Position numbers and translations under genes: made by a program. DNA of 64,000 bases from Oscillospiraceae bacterium (lineage in GTDB: Bacteria; Bacillota; Clostridia; Oscillospirales; Ruminococcaceae), in the NCBI GenBank assembly GCA_030153485.1, contig JAGUQX010000011.1:1-64000 (forward strand). Reading direction: 5' to 3'. Below are positions 1-9,539 of this stretch, piece after piece. Position 1 is the stretch's first letter, and every line of letters begins with the position of its first letter. A model generated the notes under the pieces. It was not told the DNA's origin. It saw only the letters and a list, made by a program, of their open reading frames with translations, and searched no databases.

Positions 1-62
1 TAACATATAATACAGGTAAATTTGCTATTATAAACTCTGCTAAAAAAATTTATGATAACTAA
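1..62 (+). CDS. 3' end of an unidentified protein gene (partial)
   Basis: An open frame enters from the left edge and ends at a TAA at 60-62, encoding the C-terminal residues TYNTGKFAIINSAKKIYDN. Only 19 codons are visible, so no family can be assigned. The frame is credible because it stops three bases before a large palindrome that serves as the shared end of this gene and the convergent penicillin-binding protein gene, the same arrangement seen at every other convergent junction in the window. It could also be a chance frame. Confidence 0.45.
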   Translation, partial: TYNTGKFAIINSAKKIYDN

Positions 63-64
63 AA

Positions 65-140
65 GATTGCAGATAAAATAAATTTAAACTACCTTATATA
101 TTAATATATAAGGTAGTTTAAATTTATTTTATCTGCAATC
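65..140. terminator. 76-bp perfect palindrome, bidirectional terminator entering the PBP gene
   Basis: The two 38-bp arms (65-102 and 103-140) are exact reverse complements meeting at a central TTAA. The right arm covers the stop codon and last 12 codons of the convergent penicillin-binding protein gene; the left arm lies just after the stop of the gene entering from the left. Either strand would give the same hairpin RNA. It is placed where a bidirectional terminator belongs but is much longer than one needs to be. Confidence 0.85.
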
Positions 141-1726
141 TCGCTAAATATAGGGGAGGCAGAATTATTTCCTGTATCTCCATCTTCCACAAGGATTACA
201 CATACATATTGTGGATTTTCTGCAGGAAAAAAACCACCAAACCAAGTTTGTACAATTTCAATTTTTTCTTGGTTATTGTTAGGATTTTTTTTAAAAATTC
301 CAGTTTGCGCTGTAGAGGTTTTACCTCCCGCAGAAATTGTTTTAGGTTTTGCTTTTTGTATAGAATTATCCATAATATTATTAATTAAAAAATCTTGTAT
401 CGTGTTTGAAGTTTTGGGATTTATTGCTATTATTTGAGGGTGTTTTTTTGATAATATAGATATAGATTTTCCATCATTAGAGATTCCTTTAACTATAGAG
501 GGGATAGGAGTGTTTCCATTATTTACAATACTTGATATAAGTTGTGCAATTTGTATAGGTGTTGCCAATAATTTTCCTTGACCAAAACTTAAATTTGCCA
601 TCTCAATTTTATCTTGTAAATCTGACATGTTTGGAAAATATCCTTTTGCAGTTTTCATAGTTTCTGTAAGATCATATCCTTGTCCAAATGATAGTCTATT
701 AGAAATTGATATTATTTTTTCTGGTTCTAATTCGAATATTATATCTATAAAATATGGATTGCATGAAACAGATAGAGCCTGTTCCATATTAATTTTTCCA
801 TGTCCATTTATATTATGACATTTTATAATATGGTTTTCGACGGTTATCTGTCCTATACAATTATATTGTCTATCTTTTTTTATTCCTGATTCTAATGCAA
901 TAGCAGTTGTTGCTATTTTAAATGTAGAACCCGCGCTAAATGGTGTTAGACTACGATTTATCATTGGTGTATTTTCTTTATCATTTATATATTCTATTAA
1001 ATTATCTGGAGAAAAAGACGGGAAACTAGCTGATCCAACTATATCACCATTAAAAGGATCCATAATAACAATAGCTCCTTTTTGTATAGTTTTTTTACCT
1101 ATATCTTCTATTATCGTTTGAATTTTTTTGTCTATTGTTAAAACAACACCTGAATCATTTTCTGATTTTGTGGAAATTTCAGATTTGTTATTTGATATTA
1201 TATTACCCTTAGCATCTTTATAATATTTTATTGATTTAGATGTTGAATTATTATTTAAAAAATTATTAAAAGATTTTTCAATCCCTGTTGTTCCATTACC
1301 ATTATTATCAAGATGACCTATAATATGTGGCAAAATTTGGTTTGAACTATATCTATTTACTTTATTAAAAACATCTATATCTTTATTTATAATATTATTT
1401 TCTATAGGTATAGATATAGGTTTTTTATTATTTAAAGATTCTATTATTTTTCCACGATGATTTATACCGATAGACTCTATTATACTTTCTATATTATCAT
1501 TTGTTGGAAAAAAAGTTGCTATATATTGACTATCTTGATTAACAAGTTTATTAAAATTTTTATCATATATATTTGCTCTATTTTTATATATATTTAGATT
1601 ATAAGATGATTGGTTTTGTGCGGTTTGTTTTAAATTATTTGATGTTGATAAAAATCCTATTCTTATAGAAAGAAAACTAAATCCTAGGCATAATGCGCCA
1701 TATACTAATATTATTTTTTTTTTCAT
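101..1726 (-). CDS. class B penicillin-binding protein (peptidoglycan D,D-transpeptidase)
   Basis: The product (541 aa) cross-links peptidoglycan outside the membrane. One N-terminal transmembrane anchor (about residues 4-22) is followed by a dimerisation region and a transpeptidase domain with all three active-site motifs: STFK (267-270, nucleophile Ser267), SCN (321-323) and KTS (469-471). There is no PASTA domain. The overall size and the motif spacing resemble the small PbpA/SpoVD-type class B enzymes, but no sporulation or division genes adjoin it, so the exact role (elongation, division or sporulation) is open. It lies downstream of ppdK on the same strand, separated by a hairpin. Its last 12 codons lie inside a perfect palindrome. 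Confidence 0.9.
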   Translation of the reverse strand: MKKKIILVYGALCLGFSFLSIRIGFLSTSNNLKQTAQNQSSYNLNIYKNRANIYDKNFNKLVNQDSQYIATFFPTNDNIESIIESIGINHRGKIIESLNNKKPISIPIENNIINKDIDVFNKVNRYSSNQILPHIIGHLDNNGNGTTGIEKSFNNFLNNNSTSKSIKYYKDAKGNIISNNKSEISTKSENDSGVVLTIDKKIQTIIEDIGKKTIQKGAIVIMDPFNGDIVGSASFPSFSPDNLIEYINDKENTPMINRSLTPFSAGSTFKIATTAIALESGIKKDRQYNCIGQITVENHIIKCHNINGHGKINMEQALSVSCNPYFIDIIFELEPEKIISISNRLSFGQGYDLTETMKTAKGYFPNMSDLQDKIEMANLSFGQGKLLATPIQIAQLISSIVNNGNTPIPSIVKGISNDGKSISILSKKHPQIIAINPKTSNTIQDFLINNIMDNSIQKAKPKTISAGGKTSTAQTGIFKKNPNNNQEKIEIVQTWFGGFFPAENPQYVCVILVEDGDTGNNSASPIFSEIADKINLNYLIY

Positions 1727-1778
1727 ATTTTATACACCTTAATAATAAATTTTTATTTTAAAACTTATTATTACCAAT

Positions 1779-1829
1779 AATTATAAAAAATAGACAATAA
1801 CTTTAAGTCATTGTCTATTTTTTATAATT
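1779..1829 (-). terminator. hairpin terminator after ppdK
   Basis: Arms of 20 bp (1779-1798 and 1810-1829) are perfect; one further pair is A/C in DNA but becomes a G-U wobble in the minus-strand RNA, followed by three more pairs and a 3-nt loop. The stem ends in A/T runs, so the minus-strand transcript leaves ppdK through a strong hairpin with a U-rich tail. It probably separates ppdK from the PBP gene. Confidence 0.8.
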
Positions 1830-1842
1830 ATATAAATTAATA

Positions 1843-4464
1843 TTATTTTTTATTTATTGCAGATTGTGCAGCTGCAAGTCTAGCTATAGGAACACGGAAA
1901 GGTGAACAGGAAACATAATCAAGACCTAAATTATAGCAAAAATCTATAGAAGAAGGATCTCCACCATGCTCTCCGCATATACCAAGTTTTAGATCAGGTT
2001 TTGTTTGTCTTCCAAGTTTCACAGACATCTCAATAAGTTTACCAACACCAACTTGATCTAATCTAGCAAAAGGATCGTTCTCATATATTTTTTTATCATA
2101 ATAATGATCTAGAAAATTTCCAGCATCATCACGGCTAAATCCAAAAGTCATTTGAGTTAGATCATTTGTTCCAAAACTAAAGAAATCAGCGTGTTTAGCA
2201 ATCTCATCAGCAGTTAGAGCAGCTCTAGGAATTTCAATCATTGTTCCAACTTTATATTCTAATTTCAAGCCACTTTCTTTGATAATTTTATCAGCTGTCT
2301 CAACAACGATTTTTTTAACATATTCAAATTCACGAACTTCTCCAATAAGAGGTATCATGATTTCAGGTACAATGTTCCATTCATTATGCTTTTTCTTAAC
2401 ATTTATTGCTGCTTCTATAACAGCTCTTGTTTGCATTTCAGCAATTTCTGGATAAGAAACAGCAAGTCTACATCCACGATGTCCCATCATAGGATTAAAT
2501 TCATGCAATGAATCAATAATAGATTTAAGATCAGATACTTCAATCTTCATTTCTTTTGCTAAAGAAATTATGTCTTTTTCTGCATGAGGCAAAAATTCAT
2601 GTAGAGGAGGATCTAAATAACGAATTGTTACAGGATGTCCACCCATAGCTTCGTATAAAGCTTCAAAGTCTCCTCTTTGCATAGGCAGTAATTTATCTAA
2701 GGCTTTTCTTCTTTGTGGTTCTGATTTTGCAACAATCATCTCTCTCATAGATTTAATTCTGTCACCTTCAAAGAACATGTGTTCTGTACGACATAATCCA
2801 ATACCCTCTGCACCAAAAGAAGCAGCAGTTTTCGCATCAGCAGGTGTATCAGCATTTGTTCTAATCTTCATGGTTCTAAATTCATCAGCCCATGACATAA
2901 TTGTTTCAAAATTTCCAGAAATTTCTGCTTTAACAGTATCAATTTTACCTAGATAAATTTTACCAGTAGCTCCGTCCAGAGAAATATAGTCGCCTTCTTT
3001 AATTGTTTTACCATCTAATTCAAAGGATTTAGAAGACATTTTTATATCCCCACAGCCAGAAACACAACAAGTTCCCATTCCACGAGCAACAACAGCGGCG
3101 TGAGAAGTCATACCTCCACGAACTGTTAAAATTCCTTGAGCAACATGCATTCCTTCTATATCTTCTGGAGAAGTCTCTAAACGAACAAGGACTATAACCT
3201 CTCCTCTTTTAGTCCATTCAACAGCATCTTCAGCGGTGAAAACAACTTTTCCACAAGCAGCACCAGGTGAAGCAGGAAGAGCAGATCCGATAGGAGTAGC
3301 ATTTTTTATAGCTTTTGTATCAAATTGAGGGTGTAAAAGAGCATCAAGTTGTTTTGGATCTATCATAGAAACAGCGGTTTTTTTATCAACCATTTTTTCA
3401 TCAACAAGATCACAAGCAATTTGAAGTGCAGCAGATGCTGTTCTTTTTCCACTTCTAGTTTGAAGCATATAAAGTTTTTTGTTTTCAATAGTAAATTCCA
3501 TATCTTGCATATCTCTATAATGTTCTTCTAGTTTATCAACAATAGAAACAAATTCATTATAAATTTCAGGCATAATATCGTTTAATTCATCTATTGTTTG
3601 GGGTGTTCTAATTCCAGCTACAACATCTTCTCCTTGTGCATTGATTAGAAATTCTCCATATAGCTTTTTTTCACCTGTTGAAGGGTTTCTAGAAAAAGCA
3701 ACTCCTGTTCCAGAAGTGTCTCCAGTGTTTCCAAAAACCATCATTTGTACGTTTACAGCCGTTCCCCAAGAAGCAGGAATATCATTCATTCTTCTATAGA
3801 ATATAGCTCTAGGATTGTCCCAAGATCTGAAAACTGCTTTTATAGATTCCATAAGTTGTAGTTTTGGATCTGAAGGAAAATCTTCGTTTTTTTGTGATTT
3901 ATAATATTCTTTAAACTTCACAACCATTTCTTTAAGGTCGTCAGCAGTTAAATCAGTATCTAATGTTACACCTTTTTTTTGTTTCATCTGATCTATAATT
4001 TTTTCAAAATGATGTTTTGAAACATCCATAACAACATCAGAAAACATTTGTATAAATCTGCGATAAGAGTCATAAGCAAAACGATCATTATTTGTAAGTT
4101 TTGCTACGCCTTCAACAACTTTATCATTCAGACCAAGGTTAAGAATAGTATCCATCATACCAGGCATAGAAGCTCTCGCTCCAGATCTAACAGAAACTAA
4201 TAGGGGATTAGACGGATCTCCAAATTTTTTGCCAGAAATATTTTCTAATTCTGTAAGTTGAGAAAATATTTCTTTCTCAATGATATCAGAAATATTTTTT
4301 CCATCTTCATAATATTTGGTACAAGCGTCTGTAGAAACAGTAAACCCTTGTGGAACAGGCATACCAAGGCTGGTCATTTCAGCTAGGTTTGCACCCTTAC
4401 CACCAAGGGTTTCTTTCATAGAACCATTAGCTTCTGAAAAAAGATAAACATATTTTTTACTCAC
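1843..4464 (-). CDS. ppdK: pyruvate, phosphate dikinase
   Basis: Interconverts pyruvate, ATP and Pi with PEP, AMP and PPi in the cytosol; in anaerobic Firmicutes it often replaces or supplements pyruvate kinase. The 873-aa length is that of the family. Visible parts are the N-terminal ATP-grasp domain, the swivelling phosphohistidine domain with TSHAAV (His455, the same number as in the Clostridium symbiosum enzyme), and the C-terminal PEP domain with GTNDLTQMTFG and the GICGEHGG loop containing the acid/base Cys near 830. The start is GTG, set by a GGAGG eight bases upstream. It is transcribed divergently from glmU and ends at a hairpin. Confidence 0.97.
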   Translation of the reverse strand: MSKKYVYLFSEANGSMKETLGGKGANLAEMTSLGMPVPQGFTVSTDACTKYYEDGKNISDIIEKEIFSQLTELENISGKKFGDPSNPLLVSVRSGARASMPGMMDTILNLGLNDKVVEGVAKLTNNDRFAYDSYRRFIQMFSDVVMDVSKHHFEKIIDQMKQKKGVTLDTDLTADDLKEMVVKFKEYYKSQKNEDFPSDPKLQLMESIKAVFRSWDNPRAIFYRRMNDIPASWGTAVNVQMMVFGNTGDTSGTGVAFSRNPSTGEKKLYGEFLINAQGEDVVAGIRTPQTIDELNDIMPEIYNEFVSIVDKLEEHYRDMQDMEFTIENKKLYMLQTRSGKRTASAALQIACDLVDEKMVDKKTAVSMIDPKQLDALLHPQFDTKAIKNATPIGSALPASPGAACGKVVFTAEDAVEWTKRGEVIVLVRLETSPEDIEGMHVAQGILTVRGGMTSHAAVVARGMGTCCVSGCGDIKMSSKSFELDGKTIKEGDYISLDGATGKIYLGKIDTVKAEISGNFETIMSWADEFRTMKIRTNADTPADAKTAASFGAEGIGLCRTEHMFFEGDRIKSMREMIVAKSEPQRRKALDKLLPMQRGDFEALYEAMGGHPVTIRYLDPPLHEFLPHAEKDIISLAKEMKIEVSDLKSIIDSLHEFNPMMGHRGCRLAVSYPEIAEMQTRAVIEAAINVKKKHNEWNIVPEIMIPLIGEVREFEYVKKIVVETADKIIKESGLKLEYKVGTMIEIPRAALTADEIAKHADFFSFGTNDLTQMTFGFSRDDAGNFLDHYYDKKIYENDPFARLDQVGVGKLIEMSVKLGRQTKPDLKLGICGEHGGDPSSIDFCYNLGLDYVSCSPFRVPIARLAAAQSAINKK

Positions 4465-4598
4465 TTATAATACCTCCAAAAAATAGTTACATATTTATAC
4501 GCATAAAAAGAATGTAAATATATAATTTAAAATATATATTTACAAAAATATTTATTTTGTATTTATGTATTTAAATATTAATTTTTCAACTTTAGCAC

Positions 4599-4607
4599 AT
4601 TATACCA
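4599..4607 (-). promoter_or_regulatory. extended -10 promoter candidate for ppdK
   Basis: Reading the minus strand there is TGG followed by TATAAT, an extended -10 element, about 135 nt before the ppdK start. No good -35 is seen 17 bp upstream, as is usual for extended -10 promoters. A second TATAAT on the plus strand at 4618-4623 could serve glmU. Both are by-eye calls. Confidence 0.45.
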
Positions 4608-4642
4608 AAAAGCATAGTATAATTCTATATATTATTAAAAAA

Positions 4643-4679
4643 AATATACAGATTATATATAATATATAATCTGTATATT
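4643..4679. repeat. 17-bp-arm palindrome in the ppdK-glmU divergent region
   Basis: Perfect 17-bp arms (4643-4659 and 4663-4679) around a 3-nt loop lie in the roughly 300-bp region between two genes that point away from each other, where no terminator is expected. It would form a hairpin in the glmU 5' leader if transcription starts near 4630, or it could be a DNA operator. The remainder of this region is A/T-rich with only candidate -10 boxes. Confidence 0.6.
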
Positions 4680-4761
4680 GAAAAATTAAAAATAAACTTT
4701 AATAATATTATCATATATGTCTTTTCAAAATATATAATTTATAAATATAGGAGATGAGTGT

Positions 4762-6147
4762 ATGGGAAAAATAGCAATCGTTCTCGCTGGAGGTTCTGGA
4801 AAGAGAATGAAATCGGAGATTCCAAAAGTTTTGCATGAAGTTTTGTTTAGACCAATGTTACATAGAGTCATAGATAATATAGAAATATCTGATATAAATA
4901 AAATATGCATAGTTAAAGGTTATAAACATGAAAGTATAGACACCAGTCTTAAAAGCTATTTTTCTAAAGGAGTTGAAACAGTTTTACAGAAAGAGCAGAA
5001 AGGAACAGGGCATGCTGTTATAGTTTGCAAAGATTTTTTAAAACAAAATATAAATGATGATGTAATGATAGTTTGTGGGGATATGCCATTTTTAGATAAA
5101 AGAACAATAGAAGATTCATATAATTATCATAAAGAAAATATGGCTGATTTTACAGTTGTTAGTTGTTTTGTAGAAAATCCTAAAGGTTATGGTAGAATTA
5201 TTAGAGAAAATAAAGAGATAAAAAAAATTATTGAAGAAAAAGATTGTACAGATGATCAAAAAGCTATAACAGAAATAAACTCTGGAATATATTGGTTTTC
5301 TGTGAAAGAATTATTATCAGTTATAGAAAAAATTTCCTGTGATAATGCACAAAATGAATATTATTTGACGGATTGTGTAGAACTCCTTATAATGAATAAG
5401 AAACATGGTTGTTGTTTTATTTCTAAAAATCAAGAGGTTTTATTAGGGGTTAATACAAAATTAGATCTTTTAGTTGCAAATAAAAAGGCTATAGAAGATG
5501 TAATAAATTTTCATTTGGAAAATGGTGTGGACTTTATAGCAATTGATGGAGTTATAATTGGAGAAGAGGTTGAAATAGGTAGAGGAAGTTTTATATACCC
5601 CTCTGTTGTGATAAAAGGAAAAACTAAAATAGGAAATTTCACAACTATAACTTCATCCAGTTTTATTGAAAATTGTTCTACTGGTGATAATTGTTATATA
5701 AATTCTAGCCAATGTTATGATAGTTATATAGGTAATAATGTTAAAATCGGACCTTTTTCTCATATACGACCTAATTGTAAAATAGATGACAATGTTAAAA
5801 TAGGGGATTTTGTAGAGGTTAAAAATTCTATTGTTGGAGAATCAACAAGTATATCTCATCTTACATATGTTGGAGATAGCGATGTTGGAAAAAATGTTAA
5901 TTTTGGTTGTGGAACTGTTACTGTTAATTATGATGGTAGAAATAAATATAGAACAATTATAGGAGATGACTGTTTTATAGGCTGTAATACAAATTTAATT
6001 GCACCTGTTATTCTTGGAGACAGATGCTATACAGCCGCTGGTTCAACTATTAACATGGATATTCCAAGTGGTAGTTTAGGAATTTCGAGATCTGTTCAGG
6101 AAAATAAAAAAGATTTTGTTAATAAAAAATTTGGTTTTAAAAAATAA
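4762..6147 (+). CDS. glmU: bifunctional UDP-N-acetylglucosamine pyrophosphorylase / glucosamine-1-phosphate N-acetyltransferase
   Basis: Makes UDP-GlcNAc for peptidoglycan and teichoic acid in two steps: acetylation of glucosamine-1-P and uridylyl transfer. The 461-aa protein has the N-terminal nucleotidyltransferase domain with LAGGSGKRMKSEIPKVLHEV (8-27) and a C-terminal left-handed beta-helix of hexapeptide repeats from about residue 250, with the usual acetyl-CoA-site region near VNYDGRNKYRT. Start is ATG after AGGAG. It is followed 42 bp later by prs, an arrangement common in Firmicutes; the usual neighbours spoVG and pth are absent here. Confidence 0.96.
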   Translation: MGKIAIVLAGGSGKRMKSEIPKVLHEVLFRPMLHRVIDNIEISDINKICIVKGYKHESIDTSLKSYFSKGVETVLQKEQKGTGHAVIVCKDFLKQNINDDVMIVCGDMPFLDKRTIEDSYNYHKENMADFTVVSCFVENPKGYGRIIRENKEIKKIIEEKDCTDDQKAITEINSGIYWFSVKELLSVIEKISCDNAQNEYYLTDCVELLIMNKKHGCCFISKNQEVLLGVNTKLDLLVANKKAIEDVINFHLENGVDFIAIDGVIIGEEVEIGRGSFIYPSVVIKGKTKIGNFTTITSSSFIENCSTGDNCYINSSQCYDSYIGNNVKIGPFSHIRPNCKIDDNVKIGDFVEVKNSIVGESTSISHLTYVGDSDVGKNVNFGCGTVTVNYDGRNKYRTIIGDDCFIGCNTNLIAPVILGDRCYTAAGSTINMDIPSGSLGISRSVQENKKDFVNKKFGFKK

Positions 6148-6189
6148 GATAATGCATATACGTTTTAACATTTAAAAGGAGCTTAAATA

Positions 6190-7146
6190 ATGATTACACA
6201 TCTAAAAGATATTAAAATATTTACAGCAAATGCGAATAGAAAAATGGCTTCAAAGATTGCTGAAAACTTGGGAGTTTCTATTGGTGAAGCAGATGTAATA
6301 ACTTTTAGCGATGGAGAAATTAATATATCAATACATGAATCTGTTAGAGGATCGGATGTTTTTGTTATACAATCCACATCTAGCCCAGTGAATAATCATA
6401 TAATGGAATTGTTAATAATGATTGATGCTTTAAAAAGAGCATCAGCAGGAAGAATAACAGCTGTTATTCCGTATTTTGGTTATGCTAGGCAGGATAGAAA
6501 AGCAAAAGCTAGAGATCCAATATCAGCTAAATTAGTTGCAGATCTTATAACCACCGCTGGTGCAGACAGAGTTTTAACAATGGATTTACACGCTGCTCAA
6601 ATACAAGGATTTTTTAGTATACCTGTGGATCATCTTTTAGGGGTTCCTATTTTAGCTCCTTATTTTTATAATAAATTTAATAAAAGGCAAGATGAAGCTG
6701 TTGTAGTTTCTCCTGATCTTGGATCTGTAACAAGAGCTAGAAATTTTGCGTCTAAAGTAAATCTTCCTTTAGCCATAGTAGATAAAAGAAGGCAAAAATT
6801 TAATGTTTCTGAGGTTATGAATATTATAGGAGATGTTGAAGGTAAAGAAATTATTTTAGTAGATGATATGATAGATACAGCAGGAACTCTATGTAATGCA
6901 GCACAGGCCTTGATAGACAGTGGTGCAAAAGATGTTTATGCATGTGCAACTCATGGAGTTTTATCTGGCCCAGCTATAGAAAGAATAGAAAAAAGTTTGA
7001 TAAAAAAATTAGTTATTTTAGATACTATAGAGCTTCCTCCAGAAAAGCTTATAGATAAGATAGAATTATTGCCATGCGCTCCTGTTTTTGCACAGGCGAT
7101 AGAGAGAATATATGGAGATAGACCTGTATCACCGTTGTTTTTATAA
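6190..7146 (+). CDS. prs: ribose-phosphate pyrophosphokinase (PRPP synthetase)
   Basis: Transfers pyrophosphate from ATP to ribose-5-phosphate to make PRPP for purine, pyrimidine, NAD, His and Trp synthesis. The 318-aa protein has the class I features: the flexible-loop region [17 protein letters not shown], the [11 protein letters not shown] segment (132-142) and the PRPP-binding loop [11 protein letters not shown] (224-234). An AAAGGAG lies nine bases before the ATG. It is the second gene of the glmU-prs unit and ends directly at a palindromic terminator shared with the convergent permease gene. Confidence 0.97.
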   Translation: MITHLKDIKIFTANANRKMASKIAENLGVSIGEADVITFSDGEINISIHESVRGSDVFVIQSTSSPVNNHIMELLIMIDALKRASAGRITAVIPYFGYARQDRKAKARDPISAKLVADLITTAGADRVLTMDLHAAQIQGFFSIPVDHLLGVPILAPYFYNKFNKRQDEAVVVSPDLGSVTRARNFASKVNLPLAIVDKRRQKFNVSEVMNIIGDVEGKEIILVDDMIDTAGTLCNAAQALIDSGAKDVYACATHGVLSGPAIERIEKSLIKKLVILDTIELPPEKLIDKIELLPCAPVFAQAIERIYGDRPVSPLFL

Positions 7147-7190
7147 GAATAAAAATATGCATCACAATAAAGTGATGCATATTTTTATTC
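7147..7190. terminator. bidirectional palindromic terminator between prs and the permease gene
   Basis: 19-bp perfect arms (7147-7165 and 7172-7190) around a 6-nt loop with A-run and T-run flanks. The left arm begins at the first base after the prs stop codon. The right arm covers the stop and last codon (GAA TAA) of the convergent permease gene, so the same hexamer GAATAA appears on both strands. Confidence 0.9.
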
Positions 7191-8372
7191 ATTTCTTAAG
7201 GCGACAATAGGATGAAGCTTTGAAGCTTTTAAAGCAGGGTAGACTCCAAAAATTATTCCTATAAATGATGTAAAAATAAAAAGAAATAATATATACGGTA
7301 TATTAAGAATTAATTTTATAGAAATTATTAGGGAACCTATAAACATTATAAAAATCCCTAATGATATTCCAATAATGCCACCTATAGCAGATAAAATAGA
7401 TGATTCTAAAAGAAACTCAATAATAATAGATGAGTTTTTTGCACCAATAGCTTTTTTAATTCCTATTTCCTTTGTTCTATCTTTGATAGATACTAGCATA
7501 ATTGTCATTATAGATAATCCAGAAACAATTATAGAAATTCCCGCTATAATTGATAAGACAAATGTTATCATATCTATTATATAATTAAAATTATTTTTTT
7601 CATCAACTAAATTTTTTGATTGAATAGAACCAATATAGCCTTTTCTTTTTTCTATGGATGTAGTTATTGCATCTATAGTTTCATTTGATGTAGTTGTATC
7701 TTTTAAATTTAACATAATTTGATCAAAATATTTATTTCCAGATAATGTTTGATATGTTGAAAATGGAATATATATAAAGTGTGGTATATATTCTGTAACT
7801 ATTCCTTGGATCATATTTCCAATAGAGGATGTAACACCTATTATTTCAAATTCTGTATAAGTGTTATCAACTAATATATCTATTTTTTTACCAATTATAT
7901 TTGTTCTATTATACGTTTTTTTTGCAAAATTTTCATCAATAACACAAACTTTTCTATTGGATTCTACATCATATTTATTTATCATTCTACCATGGAGAAC
8001 ATTTATATCTATAATGTTAGATATATTATTGTCCACTCCCCATAAAAATGAATTAAAAAGATAATCTTTAATAATGGCAGAACTAAAATTTGCTGTTAGT
8101 GCAGTTATATCTTTTATATTATCATAAGATTTGATGATATCTATATCATCTTTTTCAATCTGTATATTTTGTTTTTTCATAGATGAATATATACTTATAC
8201 TGTCCATCCCAACACTATTCAGCTCATTATTTATTATATTTTTTCCCATTTCGCCTATTGTAGATATTATAACTACAGAAAGAACACCAATAGAAACTCC
8301 TATTATTATTAAAATAGATTTTAATTTTTTTCTAGTTATATTTTTTATAGCAGTTGAAAAATAATCTAACAT
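7185..8372 (-). CDS. MacB/FtsX-type ABC transporter permease
   Basis: A 395-aa membrane protein with the MacB permease architecture: an N-terminal transmembrane helix (about 20-40), a large extracytoplasmic core domain (about 45-260) and three C-terminal helices with the FtsX-like stretch DRTKEIGIKKAIGAK. It would work with an ATPase and the membrane fusion protein encoded just upstream to export a peptide, antibiotic or lipid-linked substrate, or act mechanically; the substrate is unknown. The ATG immediately follows the upstream gene's TAA (TAAATG), and the Shine-Dalgarno AAGGTGAT lies inside that gene. No ATP-binding subunit is encoded beside it. Confidence 0.9.
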   Translation of the reverse strand: MLDYFSTAIKNITRKKLKSILIIIGVSIGVLSVVIISTIGEMGKNIINNELNSVGMDSISIYSSMKKQNIQIEKDDIDIIKSYDNIKDITALTANFSSAIIKDYLFNSFLWGVDNNISNIIDINVLHGRMINKYDVESNRKVCVIDENFAKKTYNRTNIIGKKIDILVDNTYTEFEIIGVTSSIGNMIQGIVTEYIPHFIYIPFSTYQTLSGNKYFDQIMLNLKDTTTSNETIDAITTSIEKRKGYIGSIQSKNLVDEKNNFNYIIDMITFVLSIIAGISIIVSGLSIMTIMLVSIKDRTKEIGIKKAIGAKNSSIIIEFLLESSILSAIGGIIGISLGIFIMFIGSLIISIKLILNIPYILFLFIFTSFIGIIFGVYPALKASKLHPIVALRNE

Positions 8373-9365
8373 TTAATCACCTTTTATATTTTTAATTTCT
8401 ACCATATCTCCTTCTTTAATATCATCTAAAGATGATATTATTGTTGTATTTAAATCTATACCTTCTATAATTTCTACACTTTGTGACATTTCTTCACCTG
8501 TTTTTATATATTTTTTAGTAACCTTATTTTTTTCAATTGCAAGAATAAATTCATTATTATCTTTATCTTGTTGTATAAGTTCGTATGGAAGAGTAACCAT
8601 ATATTGTGGAGTTTCATCTAAATATATCTCCACTTTTGTTGAAAACCCAGGTTTAAGATGCTCATCTATATTATCTATATTTATCGACGCTTTAACCGAA
8701 GTTGACTGTGATAATCCAGATAATTCTTTTTTTGCAAATGATGATATATCTGATATATGTCCCGTATATGATATTCCTTTAAACCCATCTCCCTCTAAAA
8801 TAACTTTTTGTCCTTCTTTAACATATGATACAAGATCTTCTGGAATTGATATGTTTGCTATAAGTTTATCTGTATTTGAAATTGTTGCGATAGATTTATT
8901 AGCATCAGAAATAGAATTTTCTATAATATTAAGTGATGTTATATTTCCAGATGCTGTTGCTACTATATTTTCAGGGATAAAATTTTTAATTAATTCTATT
9001 TTGGATATATATGAGGAAAAAGTAGCGAAGGTTTCTTCTGGAATATTTTTTGATAATATATCTATAGAGTTTAAAATTTGTTCAAATGTTTTTTCTTGAT
9101 CTATTGTCGCTATAGTTTGACCAATATTTATCTTATCACCTATATTAAAAAAAATTTTTTCGACAACAACTGGGATAGGTATACTTATATCTTTTTTTGA
9201 TTGTTCATTTATAGTTCCAGAAACAACAAGAGTTTCTAGATGTTTTATATTCGAACCTTTTGTTATATTTACTGATTTTATATTATTCTTTATAATATAT
9301 GGTATTTTATTTATACCTATAATTAATGAAAAGCAGATAACTACTAATAAAATATATCTTTTCAT
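8373..9365 (-). CDS. HlyD/MacA-type membrane fusion (adaptor) protein
   Basis: 330 aa with an N-terminal transmembrane anchor (about 4-24), a split biotinyl-lipoyl-like domain (including VEKIFFNIGDKINIGQTIATI, then the return strand near ASGNITSLNI), a short helical hairpin and a beta-barrel and membrane-proximal region ending in a VEIIEGIDLNTTI stretch. In MacA-like systems such proteins stabilise the permease and the extracytoplasmic export path. It is first in a two-gene unit with the permease. The upstream neighbour is separated by a large palindrome, so the operon probably has its own promoter in the A/T-rich 9366-9440 stretch, where no clear boxes are seen. Confidence 0.85.
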   Translation of the reverse strand: MKRYILLVVICFSLIIGINKIPYIIKNNIKSVNITKGSNIKHLETLVVSGTINEQSKKDISIPIPVVVEKIFFNIGDKINIGQTIATIDQEKTFEQILNSIDILSKNIPEETFATFSSYISKIELIKNFIPENIVATASGNITSLNIIENSISDANKSIATISNTDKLIANISIPEDLVSYVKEGQKVILEGDGFKGISYTGHISDISSFAKKELSGLSQSTSVKASINIDNIDEHLKPGFSTKVEIYLDETPQYMVTLPYELIQQDKDNNEFILAIEKNKVTKKYIKTGEEMSQSVEIIEGIDLNTTIISSLDDIKEGDMVEIKNIKGD

Positions 9366-9443
9366 TGAAACAAACCTTCCTAATTTTAACTTTATTTAAT
9401 TTTAGTATTACAATTTTTATTGATTTTATTAGCATACAAATTA

Positions 9444-9539
9444 TAAAAATATTTAAATAAAATAAAAGGATATAATAAACAATATTATTTATTGTTTATT
9501 ATATCCTTATTTTAATTTTATTTTGTTTAAATATTTTTA
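9444..9539 (-). terminator. nested palindrome ending at the stop codon of the dockerin-like gene
   Basis: The inner stem has 19-bp perfect arms (9466-9484 and 9490-9508). Further out, 9444-9457 and 9526-9539 are again exact reverse complements (14 bp), and the sequence between inner and outer arms is similar but with small length differences. The outer right arm includes the stop codon of the minus-strand gene. It looks like a long palindrome partly degraded by indels. Confidence 0.75.
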
